64,000 nucleotides of DNA from Amphiura filiformis (GCF_039555335.1 NC_092628.1:59321547-59385546); one strand, 5' to 3'; positions 23,052 to 36,725 are shown, counted from the first letter of the stretch. Notes: generated by a model not told the origin, from the sequence alone. Made by a program: numbers and translations.

Positions 23052-23734
23052 CTTACCTGGCACAACCTGCAGATTACGCCCTCTATAATATAGAGGGCGC
23101 CCTAAAGATTGCGCCAAATATTGTTTTCATGCACTAGAGACTTACATCCTTACAGATATGTAAAGGAAACATTTTTATAATCATTTTCAAATTCATATTT
23201 GCCTATCTTCCAATAGTACACCTTTTCAGAGAAATACCCAAATATCAATATTAATAAACAGGGACATGGTTTGGTAATCATTTTTGCAACAACTATTATG
23301 AAATCTAATAAGTTGTCACTATTTTTCAACATCTTTTTAAAATTGCTACAAGAAATAATATAATTATGTCACAATAACTTTTAATAATAGTGAAAAGCGG
23401 TTTGGAAAGAGCTTATATTGACGATGGATTTGACCAATTGCACACTCATATACTATGCTGTACACAAACAGACAATAAACCATTGGCATTAACTTAATTT
23501 TACTTCTCATAAGAAGATAGTTAATTACAATCTAGGTCAGTGCATGCTCCATGATGTGCAAATGAGATTTTAGAGAAAGATTAAAGGGGGAGTTATGGCA
23601 AGACAAGATATGACAAGGATTATGTTTTTGAAGTGGTTTATTCAATTATATTGAATTTGTATAGCATTGTATAGTAAAAACACGGTTGTTTGATGTATAT
23701 AGAATTGGCTTCATTATTAACTAAATGCAAACTA

Positions 23735-23932
23735 TAGATGGCGCTATTTATCCTAAATCATATTTCTCTATTTGCAAGGGGTAGGTGCTTAATACTGCCA
23801 TTAAAACACCTAAAATAGGTGAAACAAGCAACAAGGCAATTTTATAAACATATTGTATCAAACAATAAAAGGAATTATTTGTATTAAAAGCTTGAAAGAG
23901 TAATTTTCAGTAACTAAATAGCGCCACCAATT
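23735..23932. mobile_element. Possible small MITE
   Basis: tggcgctattta near 23739 and taaatagcgcca near 23917 are inverted repeats about 190 bp apart. Target duplication was not determined. Confidence 0.3.
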
Positions 23933-24356
23933 TTGTCATTAATAGATACATTTATATCCGAAAAAGCTTTAAAAATGCTATAAAGGTGAATAATTTTGTA
24001 AAAGAGGGGAAATTAAAGTTGAGAATGACTCAAAAGCATCTGTATACATTAGCATGATACCACTTTCAGCTGTTTAAGCCTAAATGTTGGATGTACATGA
24101 TGTTTTGTTTGAAAAACTAATAAATGATCCCACCAAACAACCATGAAAACAAATAAATACCTGAATTGTGATTTTACATAAATTAAAGCAGCGAGTTCTT
24201 TCTTTCGATTGTTTTGTTTACTTCTCTAATTCTGTGGTAGTTACAGAAACTGTGACTTTTAATCGTTCTTTTCGTTTTTGTTTTTTTATGTATTTCATTC
24301 TTTATTCTTTCCTTTCGATCAATGTAAAACCGTTTTCTGCCCAATTTTACACGATA

Positions 24357-24780
24357 TTCTTAAATACTTGAGAACGTTACTGCAATCTTATTGGTTCTTA
24401 CCCGTGTGATATGACATGATATAACACGGGTCAGCGCGTATGAATCGACGTGATACTCGTACTCGCTATTTGAACCAATCGGAGGCGCATGGCAACAACG
24501 GGGCTGATCGATTTTAAGCCCTAGTATGATAGGTAATTCCCTGTAAAATGTAAGATTTAATTTGATTAAAATTTGTAATACTTAAGATATTTTTATCTGA
24601 ATTGAAGTGTTTAAGAATGAGAATAAAGGGCGACATCATTATTTTTGGCGTGAAACAACGAGGCGAAATAATGATGTCGCCCGTGTTATATGAGACGATT
24701 GATGCACTCCAGCGGCTAAAAACAATACCTTTATTCTCTAAATAATGGGTTGAATTAATCTTAGGCCTATTTGTCAAGGT
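24357..24780. repeat. Dispersed palindrome-bearing repeat, copy 1
   Basis: ttcttaaatacttgagaacg begins a segment repeated at 44663-45120. It carries an inverted repeat gggcgacatcattattt/aaataatgatgtcgccc at 24628-24683. Confidence 0.65.
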
Positions 24781-24939
24781 TAGCAGAATTGTGATGACAA
24801 TCTAAATTTAAAGTGACTATCCAATGAATATAAGTACTAGTGGCATAGTGATTTAATAATCTTTCTCCAATGTGATACCATACGCGTGCAACTTTGTTGA
24901 AATAGCGGTTTATCAACAGTCAATCGACGAATAATAGAG

Positions 24940-25040
24940 AGGTTACGATTTCCAAACGTACGTATCATACGCACGTACATCTATTCAAAATCACTCTCAT
25001 GTGACGGGATCTACGTACGTTTGGAAATCGCAAACTCGCT
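24940..25040. repeat. Hairpin with tacgtacg arms
   Basis: cgatttccaaacgtacgta on the left and tacgtacgtttggaaatcg on the right are inverted across about 45 bp. Confidence 0.55.
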
Positions 25041-25084
25041 ACTATAGATTTTATAGTATGTTTTGTATAAAAAAAACTTTGCTA

Positions 25085-26929
25085 GTCGTGTATAGGAAAG
25101 GCAACATTAGTATCTCATGCTACATAGAACTGGACACCCAGGCATTGCAAATACAACATTAGCCTCTGAATCTGATGATGATACGTATAGCTGGGCACTC
25201 AGGTATTCAAAAGACACCAATTATATCCGATGTTGCACACAATTGCACCCATTGGAAAACAACATTAGTCTCTAATGGTACATGTAACTGGGCACCGGAT
25301 TTTGGAAAAACAACACTAATCTCTGATGGTATAGAACTGGGTATCCTGGTATTGGAAAGACAACATTAATATCTTATAGTACATGGAACTGGGCACCCAG
25401 GCACTGGAAAGACAATAATAATATCGTATTGAACATGAAATTGGGCACCTGGGTAGTGGAAATAAAACATTAATTTCTAATGGTTCATATAACTGGGCAC
25501 TTTGAAATTTAAGAAAAAAACAGTAACGGCTGCTTTTACATAGAACTTGGCATCGATGTATGTGTCTCCAGCACTTTGGTGCAAGTTGTCTTGGTGTTTA
25601 GATATATACATTTTAGGGATTGATTGATTGATAAATAGACCAAGACACCCGGGTATTGGAAATGGATTGGAAAAACAACATTAATGGTTACTCGGGTATT
25701 GAGAAGACAACATTAGTCTCTGATGTTGCACATAATTGGGCACAATGGATTGGAAAAACAACATTACTCTACTGGGTACCCGGGTATCGACAAGACAACA
25801 TTAGTCTCTGATGTTGCACATAATTGGGCACAATGGATTGGAAAAACAACATTACTCCACTGGGTACCCCGGTATCGACAAGACAACATTAGTCTTTGAT
25901 GTTGCACATAATTGGGCACAATGGATTGGAAAAACAACATTACTCCACTGGATACCCGGGTATCGACAAGACAACATTAGTCTCTGATGTTGCACATAAT
26001 CGGTCACAATGAATTGAAAAAAAAAAACATTCCTCCACTGGGTACCTGGGTATCGAAAAGACAACATTAATCTATGATGTTGCACGTAATTGGTCACAAT
26101 GGATTGGAAAAACAACATTACTCCACTGGGTACCTGGGTATCGAGAAGACAACATCAGTCTCTGATATTGCACATAATTGGGCACAATGGATTGGAAAAA
26201 CAACATTACTCCACTGGGTACCCGGGTATCGAGAAGACAACATTAGTCTCTGATGTTGAACATAATTGGGCACAATGGATTGGAAAAACAACATTACTCC
26301 ACTGGATACCCGGGTATCGAGAAGACAACATTAGTCTCTGAAGTTGCACATTGGGCACAATGGATTGGAAAAACAACATTACTCCACTGGATACCCGGGT
26401 ATCGAGAAGACAACATTAGTCTCTGATGTTGCACGTAATTGGGCACAATGGATTGGAAAAACAACATTACTTCACTGGGTACCTGGGTATCGAGAAGACA
26501 GCATTAGTCTCTGATGTTGCACATAGTTGGGTACAATGGATTGGAAAAACAACATTACTCCACTGGATACCCGGGTATCGAGAAGACAACATTAGTCTAT
26601 GATGTTGCACGTAATTGGGCACAATGGATTGGAAAAACAACGTTACTCCAATGGGTACCCGGGTATTGAGAAAACAACATTAGTCTCTGATATTGCACAT
26701 AATTGGGTACAAATGGATTGGAAAAACAACATTACTCCACTGGGTACCTGGGTATTGAGATTACAACATAATTAGTCTTTGATGTTGCACATAATTGGGC
26801 ACAATGGATTGGAAAAACAACGTTACTCCACTGGATACCCGGGTATCTAGAAGACAATATTAGTCTCTAATGTTGCACATAATTGGGAACAATGAATTGG
26901 AAAAACAACGTTACTCCACTGGGTACCTG
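25085..26929 (+). repeat. 88-bp minisatellite array (left part)
   Basis: The unit runs actgggtacccgggtatcga, gaagacaacattagtctctg, atgttgcacataattgggca, caatggattggaaaaacaac, attactcc. Starts at 25771 and 25859 give an 88-bp period. The left flank is more diverged and irregular. A 692-bp MITE interrupts it at 26930 and the array resumes at 27622. Confidence 0.9.
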
Positions 26930-27621
26930 CCCAGCAAACACAAAAACGTTTTAAAAACGTTTTGAATAAGTTATATTTTGGCTTTTGGTTTAGGTAAAAA
27001 CGTTTTAATAACATTAAAATGTTGGGTTATATAAAGGTCATGATAACGTTTTAAAACGTTTTGTATGAAAACACACTACAACAATATTTTTAAATGTTTT
27101 CAAAGAATGTTATTGTAAACTATTTTTGTAAACATTTTTGCCAAATATTGTGTCAATACTTAAATAACATTATGTCAAAATGTTTGAACCCAGCAAACAC
27201 AGAAATGTTCTTAAAATGGTTTTTCAAAACCTTTTAATAACATTTAAATGTCGGGTTATATAAAGGTCATGAAAACGTTTTTAAAACGTTATTGAAAATA
27301 TTTTGGGCAAACATTTTTCGCAAAATATTTTTTCAACTCCCCAAAATAACATTCTGTTTAGAATGTTTTGTATCCGGTTTTCAAGAATGTTTTTGGAATG
27401 TTATTAAAACGTTTTTATACCCTTTATATAACCCGACATTTAAACGTTTTCTGTAAAACATTTTTGTTTGCTGAGCAATAGATTATCAAAAATGTTTTTA
27501 AGGTTATGAAAACGTTTTATACTCTTAATATACCCTTTATATAACCCGACATTTAAACGTTTTCTGACAACCTTTTATAACCTTTTGCGAATGATGTCGA
27601 AAACGTTTTGTGTTTGCTGGG
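26930..27621. mobile_element. 692-bp self-nested MITE inserted in the minisatellite
   Basis: This is the reverse-oriented copy of the element at 19117-19809, with the same outer and inner termini. The array consensus gives the empty site: cctgggtatcg is split as cctg/element/tgggtatcg, so TG is duplicated (26928-26929 and 27622-27623). This fixes both ends. Confidence 0.9.
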
Positions 27622-27800
27622 TGGGTATCGAGAAGACAACATTAGTCTCTGATATTGCACATTATTGGGCACAATGGATTGGAAAAACAACATTACTCCA
27701 CTGGGTACCCGGGTATTGAGAAGTCAACATTATGTAGCCTATGATGTTTCACATATTTGGGTATTGGAAGGACAACATTAATCTCTGATGTTACATAGAA
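27622..27800 (+). repeat. 88-bp minisatellite array (right part)
   Basis: The array resumes with tgggtatcgagaagacaaca and degrades towards 27800. Confidence 0.75.
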
Positions 27801-27823
27801 CTAGGCAACCGCATTCTAAATAC

Positions 27824-27956
27824 AAGTGTTAATAGTTTTTAAACAATTCAACACTTTCATTGTTACTCTTTTATTAACACTTTAACATGTTGATATCACC
27901 GAGTACGCAAACATACAAAAATAAACGGGATATGTTAAAAAAAAGTATTAACACTT
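27824..27956. mobile_element. 133-bp TIR element
   Basis: aagtgttaata...tattaacactt are perfect 11-bp inverted ends around an AT-rich core, between degraded minisatellite units. Confidence 0.6.
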
Positions 27957-27987
27957 ATTTTAGAGTGTGGGTATTGGAGAGACATGT

Positions 27988-28474
27988 GAGTTATGTACAT
28001 CATCCACCAGTGGAGCTCCTGCGCCCTTCGCAGAACTTCCGGTAGTGGATGTTCTGCGCTCGGGGGCGCAGAGAATCCACTGTCGGAGTTGCAATTCGGC
28101 CTTATTGCTTCCGAGCGCAGTTACTCCAACAGTGGATGTTCTGCGCCCGAGCGCAGCAATGATCCACCGTTACATATAAGGGACTGCGCCCGGGCGCATG
28201 AACTCCGACAGTGGATGTTCTGCGCCCGAGCGCAGAAATGATCCACCGTTATTATAATACGAAAATCAATTATTTTACTTCCGAGCGCAGTTACTCCGAC
28301 AGTGGATGTTCTGCGCCCGAGCGCAGCAATGATCCACCGTTACATATAAGGGACTGCGCCCGGGCGCAGCAACTCCGACAGTGGATTCTCTGCGCCCCCG
28401 AGCGCAGAACATCCACTACCGGAAGTTCTGCGGAGGGGCGCAGGAGCTCCACTGGTGGATGACGTACATACATG
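27988..28474. mobile_element. GC-rich palindromic element
   Basis: About 100-bp arms (left catccaccagtggagctcct, right aggagctccactggtggatg) enclose internal repeats built on ctgcgcccgagcgcag and the perfect palindrome ctgcgcccgggcgcag. GACATGT occurs on both sides (27981-27987 and 28475-28481), a likely target duplication within minisatellite sequence. It stands out strongly by base composition. Confidence 0.75.
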
Positions 28475-28481
28475 GACATGT

Positions 28482-31327
28482 CGCATTAGTCTATAATATT
28501 GGCCAACCGGGTATTGAAGTGGCAACATTCATTTCTGATGGCACATAAAACTGATATCAACAAAATCACTTTTTGAAACAATCAAAATAGATTATCGTGA
28601 TATTAATACGAATTAATATCTAATATTATCTCAGACACAAGCTGTGACAGGCATAATCATGATAATGATCAATGTTGAAAAACATAATGCGTTATCTAAG
28701 CAACGCAACATGAGACAATTAAACCTATACTTATTTTGCAAATTAATAACAATAATATTGTCTCTCCATTGTCAAATTACGTGACTAAATCAAGAAAAGG
28801 GCAGATGTTCAGAATGTGATCAGAAAGCCTCTGAATCCATTAGTTTTCCGATACAATATATGTAATTTTCGGAATACGACCGTCGTAGCATCCTTTTTCT
28901 TCTGCGTGCGAGTAAGTAAATAATTAACGAAACCGCTGGAGGCCAGAAACAACTTCTCCTTTCTAGCAAGCTCTTATACTAGAGAGCAGTACGTACGTAG
29001 ACAACAAATGGAACAGTGATGTATTAAAGAGGGCTGTTCACCGACTAGATACAGTCAACAAGACAAAAATGTATTATCTTCGATGCCTCCGTCGATGGAA
29101 TAGTTCCAGATTTACCGAATTGTTGTGGTGAGAAAGCTGGATATTGCTGAACCAAGAAACAGCATAATTTGGCATATTTAGTAGACAGGTATGTATGTAT
29201 TTTTATATGTGCGTGTGAGATGTGCGTGGGACTTGTGTTGTGACCTGATTTGTAGAGTTACCTGCCTGTTGGTTATGATTAAGAACTGCCTGTTGGTTAT
29301 GATTTAAGAGTAGGCAATGCATCTGAAAGTATATAGCATGACAATAATTATAAACAAAATTGTCAAAAATCTTTTCTCTCTGCAATGGCATTGTTTTTTA
29401 CTGGGGGGGGGGGGAGCCGGGTATTTTCGTAGACGGTGTATATAGATGTTTTTATCGTCGTTCTGATAACAATGTTCTCTTCCCACCACCAGCTACGCCT
29501 CGCAATATAAAGTTCAAGTTAACTCTGTATGCATGCTGTGTGTGGGTGTGTGGGTGTGTCGGTGGGTCAGGGCCCGGGTCAGGGATGATTTGGGGCAGGA
29601 TGTGGTAGGGAGGGGTGTGCGTGGGGATATTATGGTATGTGCCCACTGTGGTATGTGCCATTTGTGTTTGGGTTATATATTTATGCCTGAGGTTCCTCTT
29701 GAAGGACTAATATAGTAATAATATTTAGAAAAGCCATACAATGATGAGCATTTATCCCTATGATGGAATTGTCAATCGCTCGCGCCCTTGCTTGAATTAC
29801 TACTTACATTCGTGCATACACCATGTACACCGAGTGTTATTAATTCTGAAAACGTTATTACTAGGAACAAATCATACAAACGCATTTTATGTTGAATGTA
29901 AAAAGGAAACAAATGACTATTGAAATCCGTTTTGAGAGTTTTCGTAGATCAACTGCATAAATAGTACGTTTACATGTATATAATGTAATAATCGTAACCA
30001 GTGGTAACATAAATTATTTAAAAAAATTGATTTATGAACTACTGTAGAATATGCTCTACATTATATAACATAAACCAAAACTAAAAGAGGAAAACGAACT
30101 ATAATATAATTTTCCCCCAGTTATTAGTTATTGCTCCAGCATCTACCTCACAAATGCCAGTTTGAGTAACATTAGTCACACGTTCTGTGCCATTTTGTGC
30201 TAATTCATGTATCCGCTTTGCCTATGTTACTTATGTTACTTACATTTTGTTTTATAATAGTCATGTTAGTTATAGGCTACTGTCTAAATGCCTGATTTGA
30301 GAGAAATATGATTAAGCATACAAATAAATAACACGATATTTTGTCAGCTTTATTTACTTTGCTATTCGTGACACAATAATAATATTATGGTATGTTCATG
30401 TTTATATTATAATTTGTTAACGAGAATATTTGCCTATAAATTAGAAGCGTACCGAAGGGAAGGGCGGGGGGGGGCAGGTAAAGCAAGTTTCCATCTCCTG
30501 GCTCGAAATATCGGGATAAAATTAATCAAATTGTGATGTGTATATCCTTATGCCCGGTTGTATGCCACAATTGTGGCTGTCCTCTCACTTTGGGGGATAA
30601 CACAGTCCAACGTTAAATAATCCACTATCATCATTTCTTTTCCTAAATCATTATTTTTCAAATCGAAATTTTATCACAATACGAGGCTTATCAGGTAAAG
30701 GAAAGAGCACATTTCAGCAGCATTGCAGTATGTATGGATAGATAAGCACAAAATAATGATCGATCAACGCAGAAACGTCGTTATTTTGTCATTTAATAAA
30801 AAACAGAAGTAAAAAATAAGTAATAAATCAGATCATTCTAATTTGATTATAGCATGCAATTATTGTCTGTTGAATATTGACCTGTTGTTTTATTTTACCA
30901 AACTGAACCGCACGCATGGGATGAACATCGTATTATTGCTTCCTATTGTTACTAATACATCTTAATAGAGTCAAGACAATTCAATGTCTGTCGACGTTAT
31001 CCTTTTAATATATCTGTCAATTTGAATACTTCAGCAACAGTAAAATGACAAAACAGGTTAGTTTAACTATCAAGTATGCCTTGATTTATAATACAGTCAA
31101 TTCAGACAAAATATGGCTTGACCAAGAACTAATTGCAACAGCAAAGCATTAGGGGAAATGACTTCATTTGTCACTTCAGGTCACTGGTACTATACGTGTT
31201 ACTAAAAGTAAGTGTTTCGCTATGCGAAAGATTATTCAGAGCATTGTGTCATTTAAAAATCGGTATATTTGGCATGTGAACGATAAAACTGCCTTTTAGA
31301 ATAATACATCCATGATCCTAGCCGCAG
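28482..31327. other. Gene-poor AT-rich stretch
   Basis: No gene recognised. It holds a poly-G run near 29403, a GT-rich low-complexity patch (29530-29640), and a duplicated tgcctgttggttatgatt (29260-29305). Confidence 0.45.
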
Positions 31328-31335
31328 TTTGTGGC

Positions 31336-31503
31336 CAGTGGCGTAACTCCTATGGGCTCAGGGTGTGCAAACCCGCGGGCACCCGAGCTGAGGGGGCACC
31401 CGAAGGGTGCCTCCTCAGCTTGGGTGTCCATTGGTTCCAGCTAATCAGTGGGGCACCCAGCTATTAATGCCCGCGGGCACCCAAAACCAAAGTTACGCTA
31501 CTG
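31336..31503. mobile_element. hAT-like MITE with 8-bp target duplication
   Basis: Ends CAGTGGCGTAACT and AGTTACGCTACTG (one mismatch) bound 168 bp. TTTGTGGC occurs at 31328-31335 and again at 31504-31511. An 8-bp duplication and CAGNG-type ends fit the hAT superfamily. The interior carries a further inverted repeat of gggcacccga-type words. Confidence 0.9.
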
Positions 31504-31511
31504 TTTGTGGC

Positions 31512-32339
31512 CCTCACGGACTTAGCGAGCGCGTAGCGCGAGGCGTCCAACCGAGGTTGCGTATAAAAGCAACAGAGCCCAAAAGTCATCATTGATTTGA
31601 TTTTTCGAGAACGCCTCAAAATTTCGAGCGATAAACACAGAACATTCATTTAGAAACCATATTAAATATCTTAGTTTATTCTTTGATAAATTGATAAACC
31701 AGGTCTATCGAAGTGATGAATGAAGTTGATAAGCCAACTTTCTTTTTAATGCAACTAACAAATTTCAGTTCCGGCAATTTTACATGCATTTTCAATGCTA
31801 CAATACTTTGCATATTTGCTAACTCAATCTGGATGAAATTTGATTTTTATTTCAATGCATTGTCGTCACTTCAATATGAATAATCACAAATGTTTTCTTC
31901 CAGTAATGCAAGGGGCACCGGAAACCCAACATAATTTTATCTCAAATCTAATCAACATTCTATTGTATTGCAGTGTGGTCTATATACCGGTAAACAAATT
32001 AATTTAGTATATCACTCATAGTTCAATGTCATTAACTGAAATATTACATTGTCAAATTCGGGGTCAAATTCGAGGAAAAGGACGTCAAAAGGTCGTCAAA
32101 CATATTCTATAAGATATTTAAATGTTAATCTACATTTCGCGATTTCAACTTAACGCAAATGGAATTGCTTTCAAGTGTAATTATCAACAATACAGTGGTT
32201 TTGTGGCACCTGTCCGTGTTACTTGTAGGCACGAGTTAGCTTAATGTTTTCTTCTTTGTAATAGCTACTTATACACAGGTGACCAAATGGTCATTAGCTA
32301 AATTGCTAAATTAGCTAGATTTAGAATCTTTTGCCATTT
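31512..32339. other. No gene recognised
   Basis: AT-rich, with no coding or repeat structure noticed. Short blocks near 32085-32310 recur at 33345-33530 and 35830-36050. Confidence 0.4.
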
Positions 32340-33650
32340 TAAAGGACCAATGTGTCATTACCGGCAACAATCAAAAGAAAATGCAACATATCTGAATTTC
32401 GATGTACCATTGTTTCTAATGTATCAAGTTTGTTATTGGTATCCATGCAACGGAATATTTACAGGAAACCCATTTAGTCGTCTCGTCGTCTCAGAATTAT
32501 ATCACTTCACTTATTATATCATTTTTTCCTGATGACATTCAATAAAACATGAACACTTAGTAGAAAGAACGCAATTCTTTAATGGGGCGTGTTGTTAAAT
32601 AATGCATTTTCAAGCAAATAAAGTTAAGTCATAAAATTTAACTGTCAAACGAGAGTACATGTTCTTGTTTAGCCACCGAAGAAGGTCGCTTGCCCACTAT
32701 GAATTGTTTGCACTATTTTAATGCATTTTCATGGTCATTGAATAAAACTATCAATTTCCGATTTGCTATAATGTTAAGATAAAATGGACGATATAGTAAT
32801 ATATTAAAATTATCCATAGGACATTGCACTGTATGTTGTTAGGGCGACTCATTAAATTAGTCGCATTTTAATTGCGACCATAACAGTTAGGTAATATAGG
32901 TCGAGGGAATGTGTATAGGGTTAAATTTATGGGTTAGGGGTAGGATAATGAAGAACTTAGGAATTGGATCAGGTGTAAAGTTCATGGCGCATATTTCATT
33001 CTGAAATTTTGAGCAAACCTATCCTCCCCTTACTTGCATCTGGTCTATTTCTTGGTTTGATTGTGTGTTTGTTTGTTTTCATCTCCTTCAATCCAATAAT
33101 CAAATCATTTTGAAGCAAAAAGATTATTTTAGTTTTACATGCCTCTGCCGACAAAACTTATTGATATTGAATAATTGGAGCGAAAGGAGAAAACAAGAGA
33201 AATGGTAACATCGTGTGTACCTTTAAAACATTGGAATGTTTGTAAATTGCGTTATTATTTTCATCAGGCTAAGACCAATGAAGACTGTTGTACTTGTCAT
33301 GAGTTTCATGAGAAAAGTCCAATAATTTCGTTCTAGTTCTATTGAATAAGGTATTTAAATGTCAATCTATATTTCGCGATTTGGACTTAACGCAAAGTGT
33401 AATTATCGACAAATTGTCGTTTTGTTGCACCTGTCCGTGCGATAGTTACTTGTAGGCACGATTTATCTTAATGTTTTCTTCTTTGTAAGAGCTACTTATA
33501 CACAGGTGACCAAATGGTCATTAGCTAAATGGCGTCGTTAGGAAGATTTAGTGTCTTATTGGTGTGCATGAATAACCTTATTTGTTGTTATTTATTATGA
33601 AACGCAGGTACAGATTCAAAATGCAATGGCAGGTACAGATTCAGGGGTGT
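32340..33650. repeat. Segmental-duplication block A
   Basis: Copies: 32340-32720 matches about 50380-50677 and 37695-37880; 32722-33650 matches 51913-52690; 33190-33650 also matches 35740-36180. At 32718-32721 it keeps the intact TTAA site that is filled by an element in the copy at 50.7 kb. Confidence 0.75.
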
Positions 33651-34320
33651 GACATTTAATTATCAGTCAAATTTTATGGAGGAGACAAAGCGTTTGAAAA
33701 TGGACAATCAGAACATGACAAAACTACAGTCTTCCGTTTTGTATGGTTTATGATTGTTTCACAAGTATTGACTCGAAGCTGTCATTCCATTATGCTTGTA
33801 GATGAAATTCTACGGTATTCGCACAGGCGACGAAATAAAAATAGTTCACCTTCCGTTTTCATTACTTTTGTGTGATCTAAATTGATGAGCATTCAACGGT
33901 AAAATATCGCTCCCTCACCTATGAACAAATGTTACCAAAACAGCAATATCCTACATGCTTTTGTGTACAGGCAAACAGCAGTATGATAATAATTGGTACA
34001 GGGTTTTTCTTCTTCTTTTTCTTCATTATTTTTTTCTTGGAATGATACTGATGAAATTATATATCATGATATTGCACTGTAGGACAAGTAGAGAGATTTA
34101 AATAACAAAGGATGTTAACAACAGACTGATATTTTTTGGAGCGAACCCCGGGAGCGAACTGTTAAATTGAACAGGAGAGTTAATCAAGCAGCGCATCTGT
34201 TAAAGCGAGCGTATAGATAAATCAAGTGAGGAAAGAACAGAGAGAAAAAAGATAGTGGGCTCCTTTTTATATGTTGTTATTCTGACTATACGAGCCCTGT
34301 GATCTCCATAAAATCACCTA
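33651..34320. other. No gene recognised
   Basis: AT-rich sequence without supported features. Confidence 0.4.
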
Positions 34321-34339
34321 TGTATACATGTATGCACCG

Positions 34340-34650
34340 TGATGTATGGGAGAGAGAGATGGATGTGCGAGACGGGGAGAGATGAGAGAGATTACTGAGA
34401 GGATAAAGAAAATAAAGAGAGCGTGCAGATAAATCAAGTGAAAGAGAGGCAGAGAGAGAAAGAAAGAAGAGAGACGTAAGGGTGTGAGAGATGAGAGATA
34501 TATTACTGAGAAGATACAGCAAGTAAAGAGAGCATAATAATAGATAATCAATTGGGGAGGGAGAGAGGGGGAGGAAGAGAGGGGAGGGAGAAAGGGGAGG
34601 GAAGGAAACATAGTGAGTGAGAGATGAGAGAGATTACCGAGAAGATGCAG
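34340..34650. repeat. GA-rich low-complexity tract
   Basis: Imperfect gagaga/gatgagagagatta repeats, giving spurious Ser/Leu-rich frames on the minus strand. A second purine-rich patch lies at 35020-35125. Confidence 0.75.
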
Positions 34651-35280
34651 AAAGATGAAGATGGTGGAATGGCAATTGTGATTGCCTTAATGCTTTTACG
34701 TATACGTGCGACATATAATAGTCCCAGGCATATACAAATAACGCATTAGGCGACCAATAACTGTATACTAGAAATTCTGCTACAGATGTCGGGTGGAGAC
34801 ATGCCTGTGGGATTTAAGTGCATCTTTCAATGCTGCTTAGATTCCTTTTTCTATGTTACCACCTGTCTGGCTCCTTAAAGTTTTCCCCGGCCTTTTCATA
34901 AGATGAACTCAAGTAAATCGAACGATGACATTGATGAACATTAGTGAATAAAAGGCCCGGGATAAAAAGTAAGACAATTCATTCAAAAATAATGTTGAAA
35001 GCCAGCGGGGAAGGAAGGGCAACACAAAATGAAAGAGAATAGTACACCGCTGACAAAAAATGAAAGAGAAAATCGGGAAGGCAAAGGAAAAGAAAAGGGG
35101 AAAGGAGGAAAAAGGAAAAGTACCTCCCCAAAATTGCCTGGTCCAATTGTCAGTTGCACTACGTATGCGGCACTTGTACATAGCTTAAACAATTTTGGGC
35201 GGATCCGTAGTATAAAATAAATGTTTTATTTTATAATTACTTGCACCAAAAGTATACAACACTCTTACGGTGACTTGGCT

Positions 35281-35400
35281 CATTCTGTGTGGATCCCCGG
35301 TCAGTGGTAAGAGCACATTGGGTAACCCTCTTGTCTATAGCATGTGACAAACGATTATCTGTCACATTTACGTTGTGCTCATGCGCCAAAGTAACAAGGC
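35281..35400 (+). repeat. Second copy of the A-box-like dispersed repeat
   Basis: Matches 330-480 over cattctgtgtggatcccc, then agtggtaagagcacattggg and tatagcatgtgacaaacga, with scattered differences. It lies just before segmental-duplication blocks. Confidence 0.35.
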
Positions 35401-35739
35401 AAAGTGAACAAAAACCCACTGGCTATTTTACATATAGTTTGAATTATTAAATTATGCCGAAATTGCTCTGTTTACCTGACAAACATACCCACTTTGGCCG
35501 ATTCCATTTAGGTGTAAGTTGGGACATGCGTAAACATTACGCCCACAAATTGTATCGTATCGTATAAGATCGCACATACGCCCTAGTGGCTTTAATTGCT
35601 GTCCTATAAAGTATATGGTGATTTTGTTTTTTGTAACACCGTTCAATTTTCCATATCCATAATAAACAACTAATTATGATGACTTCTATTTGAAAGATAT
35701 ATGTGATGATGGTGAATTAGCTCCTCGTATCCCAAAAAA

Positions 35740-36390
35740 CTAATAACATCGTGTGTACCATTAAAACATTAAATGTTTTGTAACTTACGTTACTGTTGTA
35801 ATGCTCTCACGAGAAAAGTTCAATCTAGTTCTAGGTCTAACGAATAAGATAATTAAATGTTAATCTACATCTCGCGATTTGAACTTAACGCAAATGAAAT
35901 TGCTTTCAAGTGTAATTATCGACAAAACAGTCGTTTTGTCGCACCTGTTGGTGAGATAGTTACTTGTAGGCACGATTTATCTAATGTTTTCTTCGTAAGA
36001 GCTACCTATACACAGGTGACCAAATAGTCATTAGCTAAATGGCGTCGTTAGCAAGATTTAGTGTCTTATTGGTGTGTATGAATAACCTTATTTGTTGTTA
36101 TTTATTATGAAACGCAGGTACAGATTCAAAATGCAATGGCAGGCACAGATTCAAAAGTTACAATTTTCGCTTATCTGTCAACGTTTCCTGTAGAAACGAT
36201 GTGTTACAAGTACAGCGAGCAGGACATTTGGCATATTTGAACATGTTCCTACTATCTATCTATGCCTTTTTAGGACATAATAGAGTAAAGGTGCTCCAGA
36301 ATATGTGGCAAAAATCACTTGCCTTCCACTTATGACGTAGCAAAAAATCTTTGGCTCTCCCAAAAATGCTTCGCCCCATATAGGCCTAAT
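35740..36390. repeat. Segmental-duplication block B
   Basis: 35740-36180 matches 33190-33650 and 52300-52700. 36280-36390 matches 52785-52890. Confidence 0.7.
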
Positions 36391-36544
36391 TCAACCCAGC
36401 GCGGTGGTACATAGTTGAAGGTCGATTTATATGAGCAAGTAAGTTGGCGAAATATTCAGGACCACAGTCATCATGGTCATTGAAACATTTGTATACATGA
36501 AGATATATCTTAAACATGTTAAATTGAATACGTTTTGTGACCGG

Positions 36545-36725
36545 TAATCAGTGCAGTGTTTTCAGAAGAGGAGATGGACTATCAGGTCTGGATGCATAGA
36601 TCAGTTTTGCTGCTCGGTTTTGAAGGCACTGGAGGCGAACTAGATCTTGTGAGTTTGCGCCATACAAGAGGGCATTGCCGTAATCAAGACGGGAGAGAAA
36701 CAATGCTCGAACAACAAATGCTCGT
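36545..36725 (-). mobile_element. CR1/L2-like LINE fragment (RT C-terminal region)
   Basis: The minus strand reads VRALFLSRLDYGNALLYGA followed by LVRLQCLQNRAAKLIY, the 'SRLDYxNALLYG...LQxxQNxAAxLI' signature downstream of the RT domain in CR1/L2-type LINEs. No other part of the element is present. Confidence 0.75.

Noticed and set aside
27967-28528. Overlapping cysteine/serine-rich frames on both strands
   Set aside because: They arise from the GC-rich palindrome and mirror each other; no evidence of a protein.
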